Counted from the stretch's first letter, positions 22,756 through 34,512 are shown. The stretch is DNA of 64,000 nt from Paracentrotus lividus (GCA_940671915.1 CALNVZ010001857.1:485802-549801), one strand, 5' to 3'. Made by a program: numbers and translations. Notes: generated from the sequence alone by a model not told the origin.

Positions 22756-25700
22756 TAATCTAGTGTTGTAGTCATGAGATTGAATCATGAAAAAAAAACT
22801 CTCTCAAAGTGATAGGAAAGGTTGAAAACAATGCACCTAAGAATTATTTAATGATGCGAGGTTTTGGAATGTAGAAAATGATGAGAAATTTACCAAATTC
22901 TTCTAAGAGTAACATGCACTGCACTCAAAAATGCATGTATGGGACTACATGGCCATGTGCTCACATGTGCGGGACCCGCACATTTCAGCTTTTTTGGTCA
23001 TATTATCATTATGAGGGCATCTGAATAGCAATCCTTTTCAGTGGATCTTCCTACAATATAATTCTTCCTAAATACCTCGAAAATAATTTGAAAGCTCACA
23101 ATTATTTTCTTGACCCATGGTTTACTTTTCCCACTACACTAGATTCTCTTTAAATGATATTCCCCGGTATATTACTTACTATGTAGCTGTACATTTATGT
23201 TCTGCTTTTTTGCCTTTCCCCCTTTTAATGTTTATCAGGCTATTCAACTTGTTAGAAACATCTATTATTCAAATCGATCAGATTGATTTGATAAAGAGAA
23301 GAATAAAATAAGTTCTGGGTAATCAATTTCATTGTCCTCAACTTTAATGTAGTTGATGCAAAGATGCATTCTTAAAGTATTGCCTTTAAAAAAATTAAAC
23401 TGTAACTGAAGGTGGCAATAATCTATTAATTTCCCTGAATAGAAAACAATCATGTTTTGAGTGGACAATATTCCTATGGCTTTGAAAAGGGATCTTTGTG
23501 TCTGGAGGCCATTTAGGAACTTAACAATGGGTAATCGGATTGTGAGATATATACTATCAGTACGAGGAGAAGGGAGGGGTGATTACAATTTAAAAAAAAA
23601 TTAGATTAAAAAAGTATAATCCCATATTACTAGTGTAAGTGATCTTCTTAGTGGCACGGTACATCAGATGGTCTATGCCATTGCATTTCCAGAGGGATTG
23701 AAAATTAAATTGAATTAAATTAATCATATTTCAAAAGAAATATAGGAAAAAGTAAACACATACAATGTAGGCCTACATATTACATACATACCGGTATATA
23801 TTTGTACTTGTCATTATCTTGCTTTAACATCAACCTAAATTTGTGAACCACTTTCTACATGTGTTTCAATTAAAAGGTGATTCATTTTTGTAAATTTATT
23901 TATTTATTTATTTTTTGTGTGCAATAACCAGTATAGTTCTTTAGTTCATATTTTGAGTAAAGGGGATGAGCATGTCCCTTTTCATTATGCCTCACATGAT
24001 AATTTCTCATCCAGCCGATACTATGATGATGATGATGATGATGATACCAAGTTGGTACAGTCAGGTGTAGGCCTACAATGTACATGCAGGGATGACTCAG
24101 CTCAGGGGCTGCTCCTCCAAAACAGATGCCTCATCAATACAAAGAAAGCATCTCACAACATGTTTATTGAGCCGTTGTTCATCTTACCTTTATAATCTAA
24201 ATATTTAAAATTGAAATATTGATTGTATAGGCCTACATATAATTATATAACTTGAAATTTATATGACTTTCTGTTTGTGGTCCCAAACTGCAAAACAGTT
24301 GCAGGGAATTGTGAATTTTCTAAAGGCCAATTCAGCCATATTAAAAGATTCATGGAAAAAGGCGAAGTACTACAAAACATTGAAAATATACAATGCAATA
24401 ATAATCTCAATAATGCAATAATCCTCATTTGAAAAGCACCCAAAATTAGATTTCAACCAAGTGTTGACCTATTTCTTGCAATTTACTAAACTATTTTCCC
24501 AGTTGATATTGTAAAGTACATGTATGACGGGTGAGATCAGCACTTCCAACTTTAAATTTGTATTTCTTGACTCGAGGTTGATCAAACGGGGTCTGGTGGT
24601 ATAGGCAGTAGACTAGTTCAATATTGCATTTATTGATTGACTCTTTGTCTGTGCTTGACAAACATGATGACTGTGGATAGCATTCATGAATTCCAATGCA
24701 AACATTGTCTCTTTGTTATGATAGACAAATGAAGGCACTTTATTTGAAAGTACACTGTTTTGTTAACAATAACAAGCAAATAGTAAAAAAAATAGGCCTC
24801 TCTCTACTATTTCATTGATCAATGTACATGTAATTGTATGTATATTGCATTTGATTTACACGTGTTTATACATTAATATAATACATGATAGTGATCAGGG
24901 AATGCATTTATATCCACAAACATGTTGATTTCATCAAAGCTCTGCTTTTAAAGGGGTCCTAAAACCATATGTTTCATGATGTATTCTAGTTGATACTTTG
25001 TTAAATGTATATTACAATTGTCTTTATCATGATTGATTTGAATTTGAAATGAAATAAACGTTCCTAAAAATAGTGCACTTCTGCTGTTGTATTCTCAGAC
25101 TCCACAAACATTGTGTATTTTCTCTATTTCTGCTATTACCTGGGATTGTCCTAAATACCTACCAGTAAAAATAATACCCTGCATGATATTACTTTCAAAG
25201 AGTGATAACCACATGCTCTGTAATATGAGCAAACTTTCTGGGTATTCTTCCACACCGGGAAACAGCTCATCTTTCTTATTGCAATTGATATTTTTCTCAC
25301 ACGTCTCTTCTTTCTATCTGCATTCTATTTGGGCTAGAAAGCTTTGCATTCCTACATGTATTTGGTATTAGTTCTTGTATTTAATGTTTGATTTATTTTA
25401 ATTTATATCCTATAATATTTTTTTGGCTGGGGGGATGATGGCACGTTATTTTGACCGCCTTTTGGGCTCGGGACCCCCCCCCCCCCCCCCCCCCCCCCCC
25501 CACTTTCATTCTGAGCATCATCATCCTCATCTGCCTCACCATCATCATCATCATCCTCATCATAATCATCACTATAAACTCAAACATCTGTTATACCTAC
25601 CCTCACTGTAATTTCTTTTTTTACTACACAATGATTCTTATTACAACTGACAAATTTCCTGTTGTTCGAATATGCTGGTGAAAAAAATGATAGTGCCTTT

Positions 25701-26217
25701 GCACTTGGCTTCAAATCCACCAGGAATATTAAAAACCAGCACTATGTGTGTTGATCACATTACAAGTCTAGGGTTGATTATGATCTCCCTCTAGCCATCT
25801 GGTCTTGCCTAATCATATATGCATGGAACATTATTACATCGTAATTCAATTATGAGTGACACACTGTAAAGCTGGTATCGGTCGTATTCTGTTGGGGGTC
25901 TTACCACAGTCGCAGACAATTCACACTATCCAAGCTACTTCAAAATTGACTTTTGCCGATTGGATGGGTGTACAATGTATTTCATCTATTGTTTAGCGAT
26001 ATTTTTTTTCTATTTGAGCTTTGGTTTAACGACCTCAGATAATACAATGTACAGTGCATTAGTATTCAGTTGTTACATCGATACTCCAAATTCAATAGAC
26101 TATTGGTATAAGATGAAATGAATATTTGCCAAATTTTATTTGTCCAACTGGGTATTAGACTAACTGAGCCTCAAACCAAATGGCCTGAAATCCAAAATTG
26201 TCACTTTTTGACCACAT
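22756..26217. other. Intronic non-coding DNA with simple repeats
   Basis: Septin intron A-B. Simple repeats include (GAT)n at about 24022-24044, a long C run at 25477-25501 and a CAT-rich stretch at 25508-25575. The C run and CAT stretch account for polyproline and polyhistidine frames here. No gene is supported. Confidence 0.55.
25477..25575. repeat. Poly-C run followed by CAT-rich microsatellite
   Basis: An uninterrupted C run of about 25 bases is followed by interrupted CAT and CCT triplets. Length is likely polymorphic and prone to assembly error. Confidence 0.9.
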
Positions 26218-26355
26218 CAGTGGCGGATCCAGTCGGGGAGGGGATACGCGCCCATCTATAGTTTGGAAACCGCTCATTGACTGTACATGTTAAAATCCCC
26301 CTATTGGGTCTGACACCCCCCCCCCCCCCTTAATGAAATCCTGGATCCGCCACTG
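26218..26355. mobile_element. Short MITE with CAGTGGCGGATCCAG ends
   Basis: The element is 138 bp with exact 15-bp inverted ends (CAGTGGCGGATCCAG and its complement) around a C-rich core. This terminus type is common among non-autonomous DNA transposons of animals. I could not see a clean target-site duplication, so the superfamily is left open. Confidence 0.88.
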
Positions 26356-27036
26356 CAAGTGATAAATGTCTGCTAATATGATTCCAACATACAGTGTAGT
26401 GATTGTAGACAGTTTTTTTTTTTTTTTTTTTAATAATACTTTGTACCAAATGGGAATAAATCATATTGGATTGAGAAAAATTGGTTCAATACACAAATTA
26501 CAATTGAATGCTCATGCCTATACAGGAGCTTTGCTGTGCGAGGTTTTCAGATCTTCAAATTACTCATACCTGAGATTGATGGCCCATGTTTTATCGTTTC
26601 TGTCACACCTCTGTTTATATTGAATGATAATTAGGAAATTAGGATGATACAAGGAATCAATTTAGAGTTGAAAGGGGCAATAATGTTATGTGGGAAAATT
26701 GTTGGGTTGCAATTGATCATAGAGAGGGACTATGATTATGATATCAAAGTTCACCCATACATATTGCATTTTACATGTAAATGAAACCACAGGTTAAATA
26801 TTATGCAGTAAATGGTAGATTTTCATCTTTTTTTGTGTGTCTTTGGTTGTAATATAAACATACAATGTTCTGACATCTTATTTGAAGAAGGGATTGTACC
26901 ATCTCTCAAACAATTTGATTCCTTTTGATAACTACGGCAATTCCAGTTATTTTACAAGAATGAGAATTACAACGTATATTCAGATGATGAACACTAAATT
27001 ACCAAATTTCCCTTATTATTCTTATTTATTGTGCAG
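26356..27036. other. 3' end of septin intron A-B
   Basis: Non-coding. It ends with a T-rich tract and the acceptor GTGCAG at 27031-27036. A T run of about 20 bases sits at 26413-26431. Confidence 0.6.
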
Positions 27037-27137
27037 GTTGAAACATCACAAGTCAATTTGAAGGAAAACGGCGTTCAACTTAGGCTTACCATTGTAGACA
27101 CACCGGGCTTTGGGGATCAAGTGGATAACAGCAATTG
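27037..27137 (+). CDS. SEPT7: Septin exon B: switch II and G3 motif
   Basis: Encodes [20 protein letters not shown], then the G3 motif DTPGFGD, which coordinates magnesium and senses the gamma phosphate, and ends in NSN. The exon keeps two bases (TG) of a Cys codon completed by the next exon, so the intron is phase 2. The donor is TTG/GTAATG. The DTPGFGD form is typical of septins. Confidence 0.95.
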
Positions 27138-27557
27138 GTAATGTTATTTTCCTAAGTATACTTTAGCCCCCCCCCCCCATTTCCTTACCAGAAAATGTAT
27201 TTATCTAAACAATGAGAAGAAGAAAAAAAAATCAATAAATAGAAAGAAGAAGATGTATCAGGAAATTTAGCTAATGTACATGTGGTCATTAAGACTACTT
27301 GCATGATTTTATAAGCATTCTCCCTTACATATTTATGGAATAGAAAATGTGATTCTGTTAGTTTGATTTTGCTTATATTTCAAATGCCTAAACACCAATC
27401 AGGAAAATAATAATAATTTTATTACATCAAAATGAGAATTAAAGTTTCGATCTATTGCTGAAAATCTCATTAACCCCCCAAATTTAAATTTCTTCCAATA
27501 ACGGTGTTTCACTAACTGCCCATCTTGCAACATCTCTCCTTCTCTTTCCCTCCATAG
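27138..27557. other. Septin intron B-C, 420 bp
   Basis: The shortest visible intron. GT-AG ends, with a C run early (27168-27178), an AT-rich middle and a pyrimidine-rich end before TCCATAG. No element recognised. Confidence 0.85.
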
Positions 27558-27692
27558 TTGGTCACCTATCTTGGATCACATAGACAACAAATTCGAGGAA
27601 TACTTAAACTCAGAGTCAAGAGTGAACAGATATTCAATTCCAGACAAGAGAGTACAATGTTGTCTCTATTTCATAGCTCCATCAGGTCATGG
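27558..27692 (+). CDS. SEPT7: Septin exon C: G-domain core after switch II
   Basis: Starts with the third base of the split Cys codon, then [16 protein letters not shown]. It continues through the ESRVNR segment and the [14 protein letters not shown] strand that is highly conserved in septins. It ends with GG of a Gly codon (phase 2) before GTAGGT. The CWSPILDHI start corresponds to the conserved CW of SEPT7-type proteins. Confidence 0.95.
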
Positions 27693-27734
27693 GTAGGTAC
27701 TTTTAGAATCAAGTGCAATACATATGTACCTTTA

Positions 27735-27996
27735 TGGTGGTATCTCACTTCGCAGAGACGAGTTTGAGATGGATTTGGGACTTCTTTGAGGCGGTTTTGT
27801 AAATTGTCTTCGCGACGGAAAAAAAAGGTATCAGGTATAATACTTATTTTCTTGTGGAGATGGAATATCCATCGCGGAGACGTCTCTGATACTTTTTTTT
27901 TCAGTCGCAGAGACGTCTCGGCGACAATTTTAAAAACCTTCTCAAAGTAGTCCCGAATATTTCTCAAGTCTGTCTCCACGAAGTGAGATACCACCA
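27735..27996. mobile_element. MITE-like inverted-repeat element, about 260 bp
   Basis: Ends TGGTGGTATCTCACTTCG and its imperfect complement (CACGAAGTGAGATACCACCA) define the element, 42 bp after the exon C donor. A nested inverted set containing AGACGTCTC and CGGCGAC words fills the interior. The minus-strand frame over it is incidental. Confidence 0.85.
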
Positions 27997-28325
27997 ATAG
28001 AATCAAGTAACATTCAATGGTACTGGTAATAATAAAAATTGATACTGAATGGTAACATTAGATCGGAGATTGATATGATATTCTGGGTACTGTAGGGATA
28101 AGTGTTACGCAGTAAGCTAAGAATCTAGTGTAGGACTTAATTGTACCTCTAGAATACGTAATGGTACCGCTAGAATCAATACTCAGTGGTACAGAATTAA
28201 CCGATACTCAATGGTACCTTTAGAAACCGTGGAGATATTCAATGGTACCTTTAGAATAAAGAGTGATACCCAATGATACCTTTAGAAATGAAGACTAAAT
28301 TGTGATGTTACCTTTTGAATCAAGC
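27997..28325. repeat. Degenerate minisatellite with GGTACC core
   Basis: Repeats of ATACTCAATGGTACCTTTAGAA-type units, spaced roughly 30-40 bp, occur about eight times with substitutions and gaps. Several units keep the GGTACC palindrome. Confidence 0.75.
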
Positions 28326-28889
28326 ATCATACTTTTGTCTAAAATATCCAGTGAATTGCAAGATAATTGTTAGTTTGGAGTCTGGAATGAATTTTATGCG
28401 AATAATTAGGAATTTACTGCAAAGGAATTGTCCTTGGATAGTTTGTCGTTCGACAAAATCTAGACCCTTCGAGTACATTGTACATACGTGTACGTGTCTA
28501 AACCAAATACATGTATCTATTGAAACTAATCTCACGTTAGAATTAATAGAGTGTAAGGATATGGGCAACTGCAATACAAACAACTGTCATTAATAAGATT
28601 TAATCTGTTATTCATGGAAATTGAATTCACACTGGAAATGACCCTAATATTGTGTGGGCGGTGCAAAGATTGCAATTGACACAACACAGGATGTATGATC
28701 CGCCTTTAGATTTAGTATGTTTGAGTAATAGGATTGTAATTGATTTGATTGTAAGAAGTCATTTTATACTCTCCACTTTCCAAATGCTATTGTATTTTCA
28801 ATTTCATTTTGATATTGCGTACTATTCTCTCGCTTTCGTTCTATCTGCTTATCCTTTTGTCTATTACACTCTGTATGTATAAACTTTCT
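28326..28889. other. Intronic DNA in septin intron C-D
   Basis: Non-coding. Short frames on both strands at 28315-28593 are unsupported. No repeat family was recognised. Confidence 0.5.
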
Positions 28890-29307
28890 ATAAATTTTAC
28901 TTGCTCCTTCTCTCTCCCTCTTCTATTTCGTTTACTATCTCTCTTTCTCTCTCTTTCTCTCTCTCTCTCTATTTATCTCTTTATATCTATCTATCTCTGT
29001 CTCTGTCTCTCTGTCTCTCTCTCTTCTTTCTATACACCTATCATTCTATCACTTAACCCTCTATAATTTTTATTCTTCCCACCCCTTTTCTTTCTCTTCC
29101 CTCTGTACATGAACGTATGACTAAATGTATCTCTTCTCTGTAATAATCTCTCTCTCTATCTGTTTATTCCCATGTCTTTAATGATACCCTCAATATAAGT
29201 AATCTGATTATCTCCCGCTTTCTCCCCTTTATCTCTTTCTCTTCCCCTCTTTCTCCCCTTCCCTCTCTCATTCTCTCTTCTTCTGTCGATCTTTCACTGT
29301 TCTTCAG
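28890..29307. repeat. Long pyrimidine-rich (CT)n tract ending at the exon D acceptor
   Basis: About 400 bp of the + strand are mostly C and T, including (TCTC)n at 28935-29025, and run directly into the TTCTTCAG acceptor. This is far longer than a normal polypyrimidine tract and may bind PTB-like factors (inference). Confidence 0.8.
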
Positions 29308-29425
29308 GTTGAAACCCCTGGACATAGAGTTCATGAAGAGGTTACATGACAAGGTTAACATCATCCCCCTCATAGCCAAGGCAGACACGCTCACGCCAGA
29401 GGAGTGCAGAGAATTCAAGAAAAGG
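29308..29425 (+). CDS. SEPT7: Septin exon D: G4 motif
   Basis: Begins with the last base of a Gly codon. It encodes [20 protein letters not shown] and then [16 protein letters not shown] is the septin G4 motif that recognises guanine. It ends FKKR in phase 0 before GTAAGG. Near-identity to animal SEPT7 in this stretch is among the strongest evidence for the subgroup. Confidence 0.96.
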
Positions 29426-29437
29426 GTAAGGATGTAT

Positions 29438-29734
29438 GGCCTGTATTCACAAAGGTGTCCTAAAGTTAAACCTAGCTTAAATCTGTGGTTTAATTATGGC
29501 TAGCGAAATGGGAGACAATGTTACTTACACGTTAACTTGATTCTGGAATCGTGCTTTAGTGATTAGGAAAACTTTTGTTCTTATTATTCCCATGCAGTGT
29601 TTAAAAGTGTAAGTACAGACAATTCTGATGAATCAAGCATTCACTTTTCAAGATTGTATCCCATTTTGCTAGACATAGTTAAACCACAGATTTAAGCTAA
29701 GCTTAACTTTAGGACACCTTTGTGAATACGGGTC
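29438..29734. mobile_element. MITE, GGCCCGTATTC-type family, copy 1
   Basis: The ends are GGCCTGTATTCACAAAGGTG and its near-complement finishing GTGAATACGGGTC. Arms run about 70 bp through GTCCTAAAGTTAA and TAAATCTGTGGTTTAA. The element is 297 bp, starts 12 bp after the exon D donor and is non-coding. Copies 2 and 3 are at 31725 and 59983. Confidence 0.88.
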
Positions 29735-29735
29735 T

Positions 29736-29966
29736 ATAGAGTACCGAAGTTTGATGTCATAACGGTGGTGTTGCCATGGTTGCTGGTTCTAAACAATCTT
29801 GTGTTGAACAGTAGCAACATGATCGCACCGAAACCTGTTTGTGTATGTGCCCAGGGCTACCCATTGCTGGACCGCATTTAGGCTAAACCTCGTGCACATG
29901 CTTTTTTGTTTAGAACCAGTAACCAGGACAACGGGCGATTATGAAGTCAACACTTCGGTACTCTAT
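29736..29966. mobile_element. MITE-like element abutting the previous one
   Basis: ATAGAGTACCGAAGTTTGATG (left) and GTCAACACTTCGGTACTCTAT (right) are inverted ends. An inner pair, TGGTTCTAAACAA and TTTGTTTAGAACCA, confirms it. A related GGAACCAGTAACCTTG word is seen near 45846. Confidence 0.82.
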
Positions 29967-30710
29967 GCTGGCAAAATCTAGAGAGTGTAGCAATCTATTT
30001 GTTTGTCCTTGAGTGGTCTTATGGAAAACCAACCGACAAAAAAAGTCAGGCTCTTTGGGCTTCAAGTCAGTCCTTTTTAATAAGAAATAAAACATCTTAG
30101 TATTCAGGCATCTTGTAGACAACCATAATTTTGCTTACATACCCCTTCCCCCCCCCCCCACTTCTCTGTCACTCTAACCAAGAACACTTTAGAAGTTTTA
30201 GAAACAACTCATGTTCTTTTCTATCTGTGGACTTTATGAAATTTTAGTATTACCAAGTGATTGTCCATGATATCTGCACAATGATTGTTATTAACGAGGT
30301 ATAGTTAATTAACATTCCAACTATTTGCATTTGTGAAATTCACTAAATGATTGACAGGTTCCCTCCTGTAATGTACAAGCTTGTTGATTTGGAATGTGGC
30401 ATTGAGGAGGTATGATGTTCATTACAGGAAGGTGTGTTTCTGTAATTGACATCATTCCTTCTCACCAGTCACTAATTTACCACAGTGTGTCAAAAACTAG
30501 TTCAGTTTGTTATAAGGTCAAGGTGGTCACAATTGCGTTGGGCTTTATTTCGTCTTAGATGTAGGGTTAGGGTAATGTTTGCAATAGGATTTAATGTTGA
30601 TTTATGGTTAGGTTTGAGTAGGGTGGAGTGTAAGTCTAGGGTTAAAGTCAGTCCTTTGTTAAGTGTATGAAATTCATAACAAACCAATTGTCGCTGCAGC
30701 AAATGTCATC
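29967..30710. other. Intronic DNA in septin intron D-E
   Basis: Non-coding. A short hairpin of CCTCCTGTAATG and CATTACAGGAAG spans about 30362-30435. A C run is at 30151-30160. Confidence 0.5.
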
Positions 30711-30718
30711 TAGTTTTT

Positions 30719-30836
30719 TCCCACGAGGCCGAGTATTTTTCCCACGAGTCCGAGCAGTATATTGCAAAATACAATATGAGAAAAATCGGTTTCGTGGGAA
30801 AATACTCGGACTCGTGGACCCTCGGCCTCGTGGACC
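30719..30836. repeat. Hairpin of CCACGAGKCCGAG units
   Basis: Two direct CCACGAG(G/T)CCGAG units on the left face inverted copies of both on the right, around a loop of about 35 bp. Direct and inverted repetition are combined in under 120 bp. Confidence 0.8.
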
Positions 30837-31724
30837 CTCCCGCATTTAAAGTGCTATTTTCTTTGAAAACCTTAAGTTGATTGGTTGTTGAGGAATATTC
30901 CTAGAAAAGAAAGCAAGTGCATTTTTTAAAGTTACCATCTATTCACTAGTAGTTGATCATTTAGAAGAAATGGCAGATCTTTAGAACAACTCAATAGTTC
31001 TTAATACAATGAGCTTGCAGATTTAACAGCCAATAATTCAATCTTAGTGTTCATGTAAAATTCACTTGGTTGTTGTGTCGTAAATATTTAAGCAGCAACA
31101 GGCCCATACACAATTAATGATCCCTGATCAGTACATGCGTTATATTGCATTGATCATAATTTATTTATGGGGAACTCAACTCCCAGTTATATTTCCAAAT
31201 GACAAATTTTTATTTTTATTAGTGATTTTTTTCTTTCTTGTGGAAGAAAAAAAAAATCTCATTATTATTTCATTATTATTAGAGGAGAGTTGTAGGTTTT
31301 TTGCATTAGACTTCAGCCATCAATTGGGTGCATTAGAGGATGCTAATTATTCTTCATACACCTTTTTTAGCTCATGTGGTGAAAGGTTCCAGAGACAAAA
31401 GCTTTACGATCAAGTCGTTTAGCAATGCTTAAAGAAAGTGCATCAGAGATCTATTTTAGGATAATTCTATATTTACTTTGAGGTTAAGACAGCTACCGGT
31501 TCTAGGCTAACTGACTCCCATGACAGGTTTGTGGTGTAGCTGATTTGATCCCTCTGTATTTAAACTAGGAAGGGGATATGGAAATCGAGGAAACTAAAGA
31601 CGTACATTTGTACACAGCCTTTTGGATTTTGTCTATTTTTTGTCTATTTAAGAATTCTAGAATGTGGTACATGTATGCAACATCATAGCTGTCAACCATT
31701 CATATTTTGGAGGAATGGTTCTTT
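30837..31724. other. Intronic DNA in septin intron D-E
   Basis: Non-coding and AT-rich. The frame at 31117-31422 has no motif. No element recognised. Confidence 0.5.
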
Positions 31725-32035
31725 GGCCCGTATTCTCAAAAGCCTCCTAACTTTAAGCCTAGCTTAAATCTGTGGTTTAACTATGGCCTGCTGAAAGGGA
31801 ATCAATCCCAAAAAGTAGATGTTCAATTCATCATAATTTTTGGTAGTGAAACTATTAAAAACTTATTGGGAATGATAAGTACAAAAGGTTCCCTCACAAT
31901 TAAAACCCGATTCCATAATTCAGTGAAGGTTATAGGAACATGGAACAGACAGATTGATTCCCTTTTAGCAATCCATAGTTAAACCACAGATTCAAGCCAG
32001 GCTTAAAAGTTAGTCGGCTTTTGTGAATTCGGGCC
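31725..32035. mobile_element. MITE, GGCCCGTATTC-type family, copy 2
   Basis: Ends GGCCCGTATTCTCAAAAGCC and the near-complement GGCTTTTGTGAATTCGGGCC, with arms including TAAATCTGTGGTTTAACTAT, as in copy 1. 311 bp. TTT borders both ends as a possible target duplication. Confidence 0.88.
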
Positions 32036-32360
32036 TTTAATTTTAGCCTCCAACTAAACGGTATGGACCATAAATTCCTGTATTTTTTCTGAGAGATTAT
32101 GTGTAAAAGCTTGGGAAAAAAATGCACACTATTCTTTAATTTCACTCGAGAGATTTTGCTGTGGAAGGTTTTGCTGTGAAAGTATGCATCGTAAGTGCAC
32201 TTTATAACTAGAAAAGTTAATGTATATATTTGCTTTTGATCAATTATATTTTTAAATTTCCCTTTAAATGGGCTCTACTAATTCTTCATCAAGGGTAAAG
32301 CTTTTTGAAAAATTTCTTATTGCTTTTACAGTGCCAATGACATGGTCGTAAAAGGTCAAA

Positions 32361-32805
32361 TACAGTCTGTAAAAAAAAATGGTACAGTCTGAAAAAAAAT
32401 ATTTAGGTGTGAAATATTTTTAAATAATGTGTGTATGTGGTACCAAAATAAAGCCAAATAATTTTCTTTGCTGATGCGCTTTGTTTTGTATAATTTGCTT
32501 TCGTAAAACAAAAGTTATGCTAAATTATGTGCGACGAGGAACAAATCGAAATTGAGCACTTCATGGCCATTATGCGAAACCTATACATAAAGGCATGGGA
32601 CGGCGTGCGAAAAATGGATTTTTCTTGATTGTAGAAAACAGGTCATATTTCAAAAATTGCAACACCAAATGTGATGAAAAAAATTGCAGCTGAAAGCCTG
32701 ATCTTCCTGCTTTTTTAAAATACCAAACAATAGCAGCCTGTGATTAATCTTCATACTATTAAAAAATGTTTTCCACTTGTACCATTTTATTTGACACAGA
32801 CTGTA
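32361..32805. mobile_element. TIR element, TACAGTCTGT family, copy 1
   Basis: The left end TACAGTCTGTAAAAAAAAAT and following GGTACA are inverted at the right as TGTACCATTTT and GACACAGACTGTA. About 445 bp. A shorter relative lies at 45204-45417 in another intron, sharing the interior words GTTTTCCACTTGTACCATTT and TTAATCTTCA. Confidence 0.8.
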
Positions 32806-33868
32806 GAGTGAAAAATTGATGCCACTTGTTAAAAATTATCTCAACTAATTTTTCATTGAGTGTAAAACTCTTCAGCAAACTTCTCATTGATCTTGAAGTG
32901 CCAATGACATGCTCATATTAGGTTAAATGAGTATGAAAAATTGATGCCACAGTTACGCTCTGTACACTAAGGTAATAACCTCGACTTGGCCCGGGAAGTT
33001 TGCGCAGCGAGTAGGGAAGTATGCATGGAAATTAGCGATTTCCTCGTGAGATGTCAACGTATTAGACGTCATGTGGGAAGGGCTCGGGTGCAGCTCAGCT
33101 GAACTTGGGGGTAACGCTGCGAGGATTAGCCATAAATTGGTGGCAAGGGTATATTGGGAAAAAGTATTGATAAGGTTTGGAGATTTTAAGGGCAGAGCTC
33201 TTTAAGTTCTGGTATTGAAGAAATATTGAAATATTATAACCGCAGAGGTTTAATTATAATGAATATGGCTTTTAATATTTGCTGCTACTGTGTTTCTGAT
33301 AGGAAATGTATCACATTTACAGTACAATCTAAGGATATAGATTGAAAAGTCATTGTGATTAGTCGGAATATTGAGAGCATTCTAGTGTATTCATTTATCA
33401 GCAAGTTTTATTCAACTGTAATGTGACATTTTGCTTGTCTGCATATATCATTTTTCTGCATGATCAATAATTTGTAAATTGCTTCATGCCAAGGCTAGGT
33501 TTAAACCTCAACCTCTTGTATATCTAGTTTGTTTAGCGCTTCATAAAATGCCATGTGGCAACCTTATCATCATGTAAAAAGAAAATTACAATGATTTTGC
33601 GTATAAATTCAAACAAAATGAAAATAATACTACCACATAACTAATTTGTTTTGAATTATTAAGAATTAAAGTTAATTTTTCTAGATTTTTAGCATACAAG
33701 GTTATTGAAAACTCCTCACAACCCTAGTCCTCACCCTTAGAGATGACAGGTATGCATTGGAGAATAACTGGCAGGGTTTTATAAAGACTCCACGACATTT
33801 TTTCCTGATGACAAGTGCTGCGACGTAAATTCTATACACTGATCATTGGACTAACTTCAACTCTGGAC
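32806..33868. other. Intronic DNA in septin intron D-E
   Basis: A GC-richer island at about 32970-33140 (around GGCCCGGGAAGTTTGCGC) stands out from AT-rich surroundings but has no open frame or inverted ends that I can see. The rest is unremarkable. Confidence 0.45.
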
Positions 33869-33876
33869 CTTACACT

Positions 33877-34504
33877 AGGGTTGGGCAAATAATGACTTTT
33901 TTCTGAAAAGTTATTTCAAACAAGTTACTTCTATAGTCAAATTTGATGTAGAATCCCAAAATGACAATGATTTTTGAGTACGATGATGTCTGACGTCGTT
34001 AAAGTGCAAAAAAACAAAATAGTGTATTTTGCCCATTCATCACACACTTTATAGGTATAAACCGGTTTTATTCTGTTTCTTTATGGATTTTGATGGTTTA
34101 AAAGCTCAAATCTGACAATTTTATCATGGCCAAATGTACCTAGTATGGTTATAGGTGTTATTTAGTGATTTTGATATGAGGTGATTTTTGCTCGATATTG
34201 ACTGAAACTAACTACCAAACTACACTAACAGTCAACTTAGGTAGGATTAATCATGTTGGATTAATCATGTTGGGTTCCCTGACACCCAAAAGCCATATAA
34301 AAACGCAATAAAAGTGGTTTATACGTATAAAAAGTGTAATAATTTGGCATAATACGCTATTTTGGCGGCCATTTTGGTTTTTTGCACTTTAGCGACGTAA
34401 GACGTCATCGTATGCAAAAATAATTGTCATTTTCAGTTTCTACGTCGAATTTTACTATAGAAACAACTTGTTTGAAAAAAAAGGTTGAGATTCGCCCAAC
34501 CCTA
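33877..34504. mobile_element. hAT-like non-autonomous element with 8-bp target duplication
   Basis: Ends AGGGTTGGGC and GCCCAACCCTA are inverted. CTTACACT occurs at 33869-33876 and again at 34505-34512, flanking the element exactly. An 8-bp (or 7-bp) duplication is the hallmark of the hAT superfamily. Inner arms carrying TTTTTGCACTTTA and GACGTC words are also inverted. No transposase frame; 628 bp. Confidence 0.85.
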
Positions 34505-34512
34505 CTTACACT

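Noticed and set aside
25423..25681. Polyproline and polyhistidine frames
   Set aside because: Translations of a C run and a CAT microsatellite.
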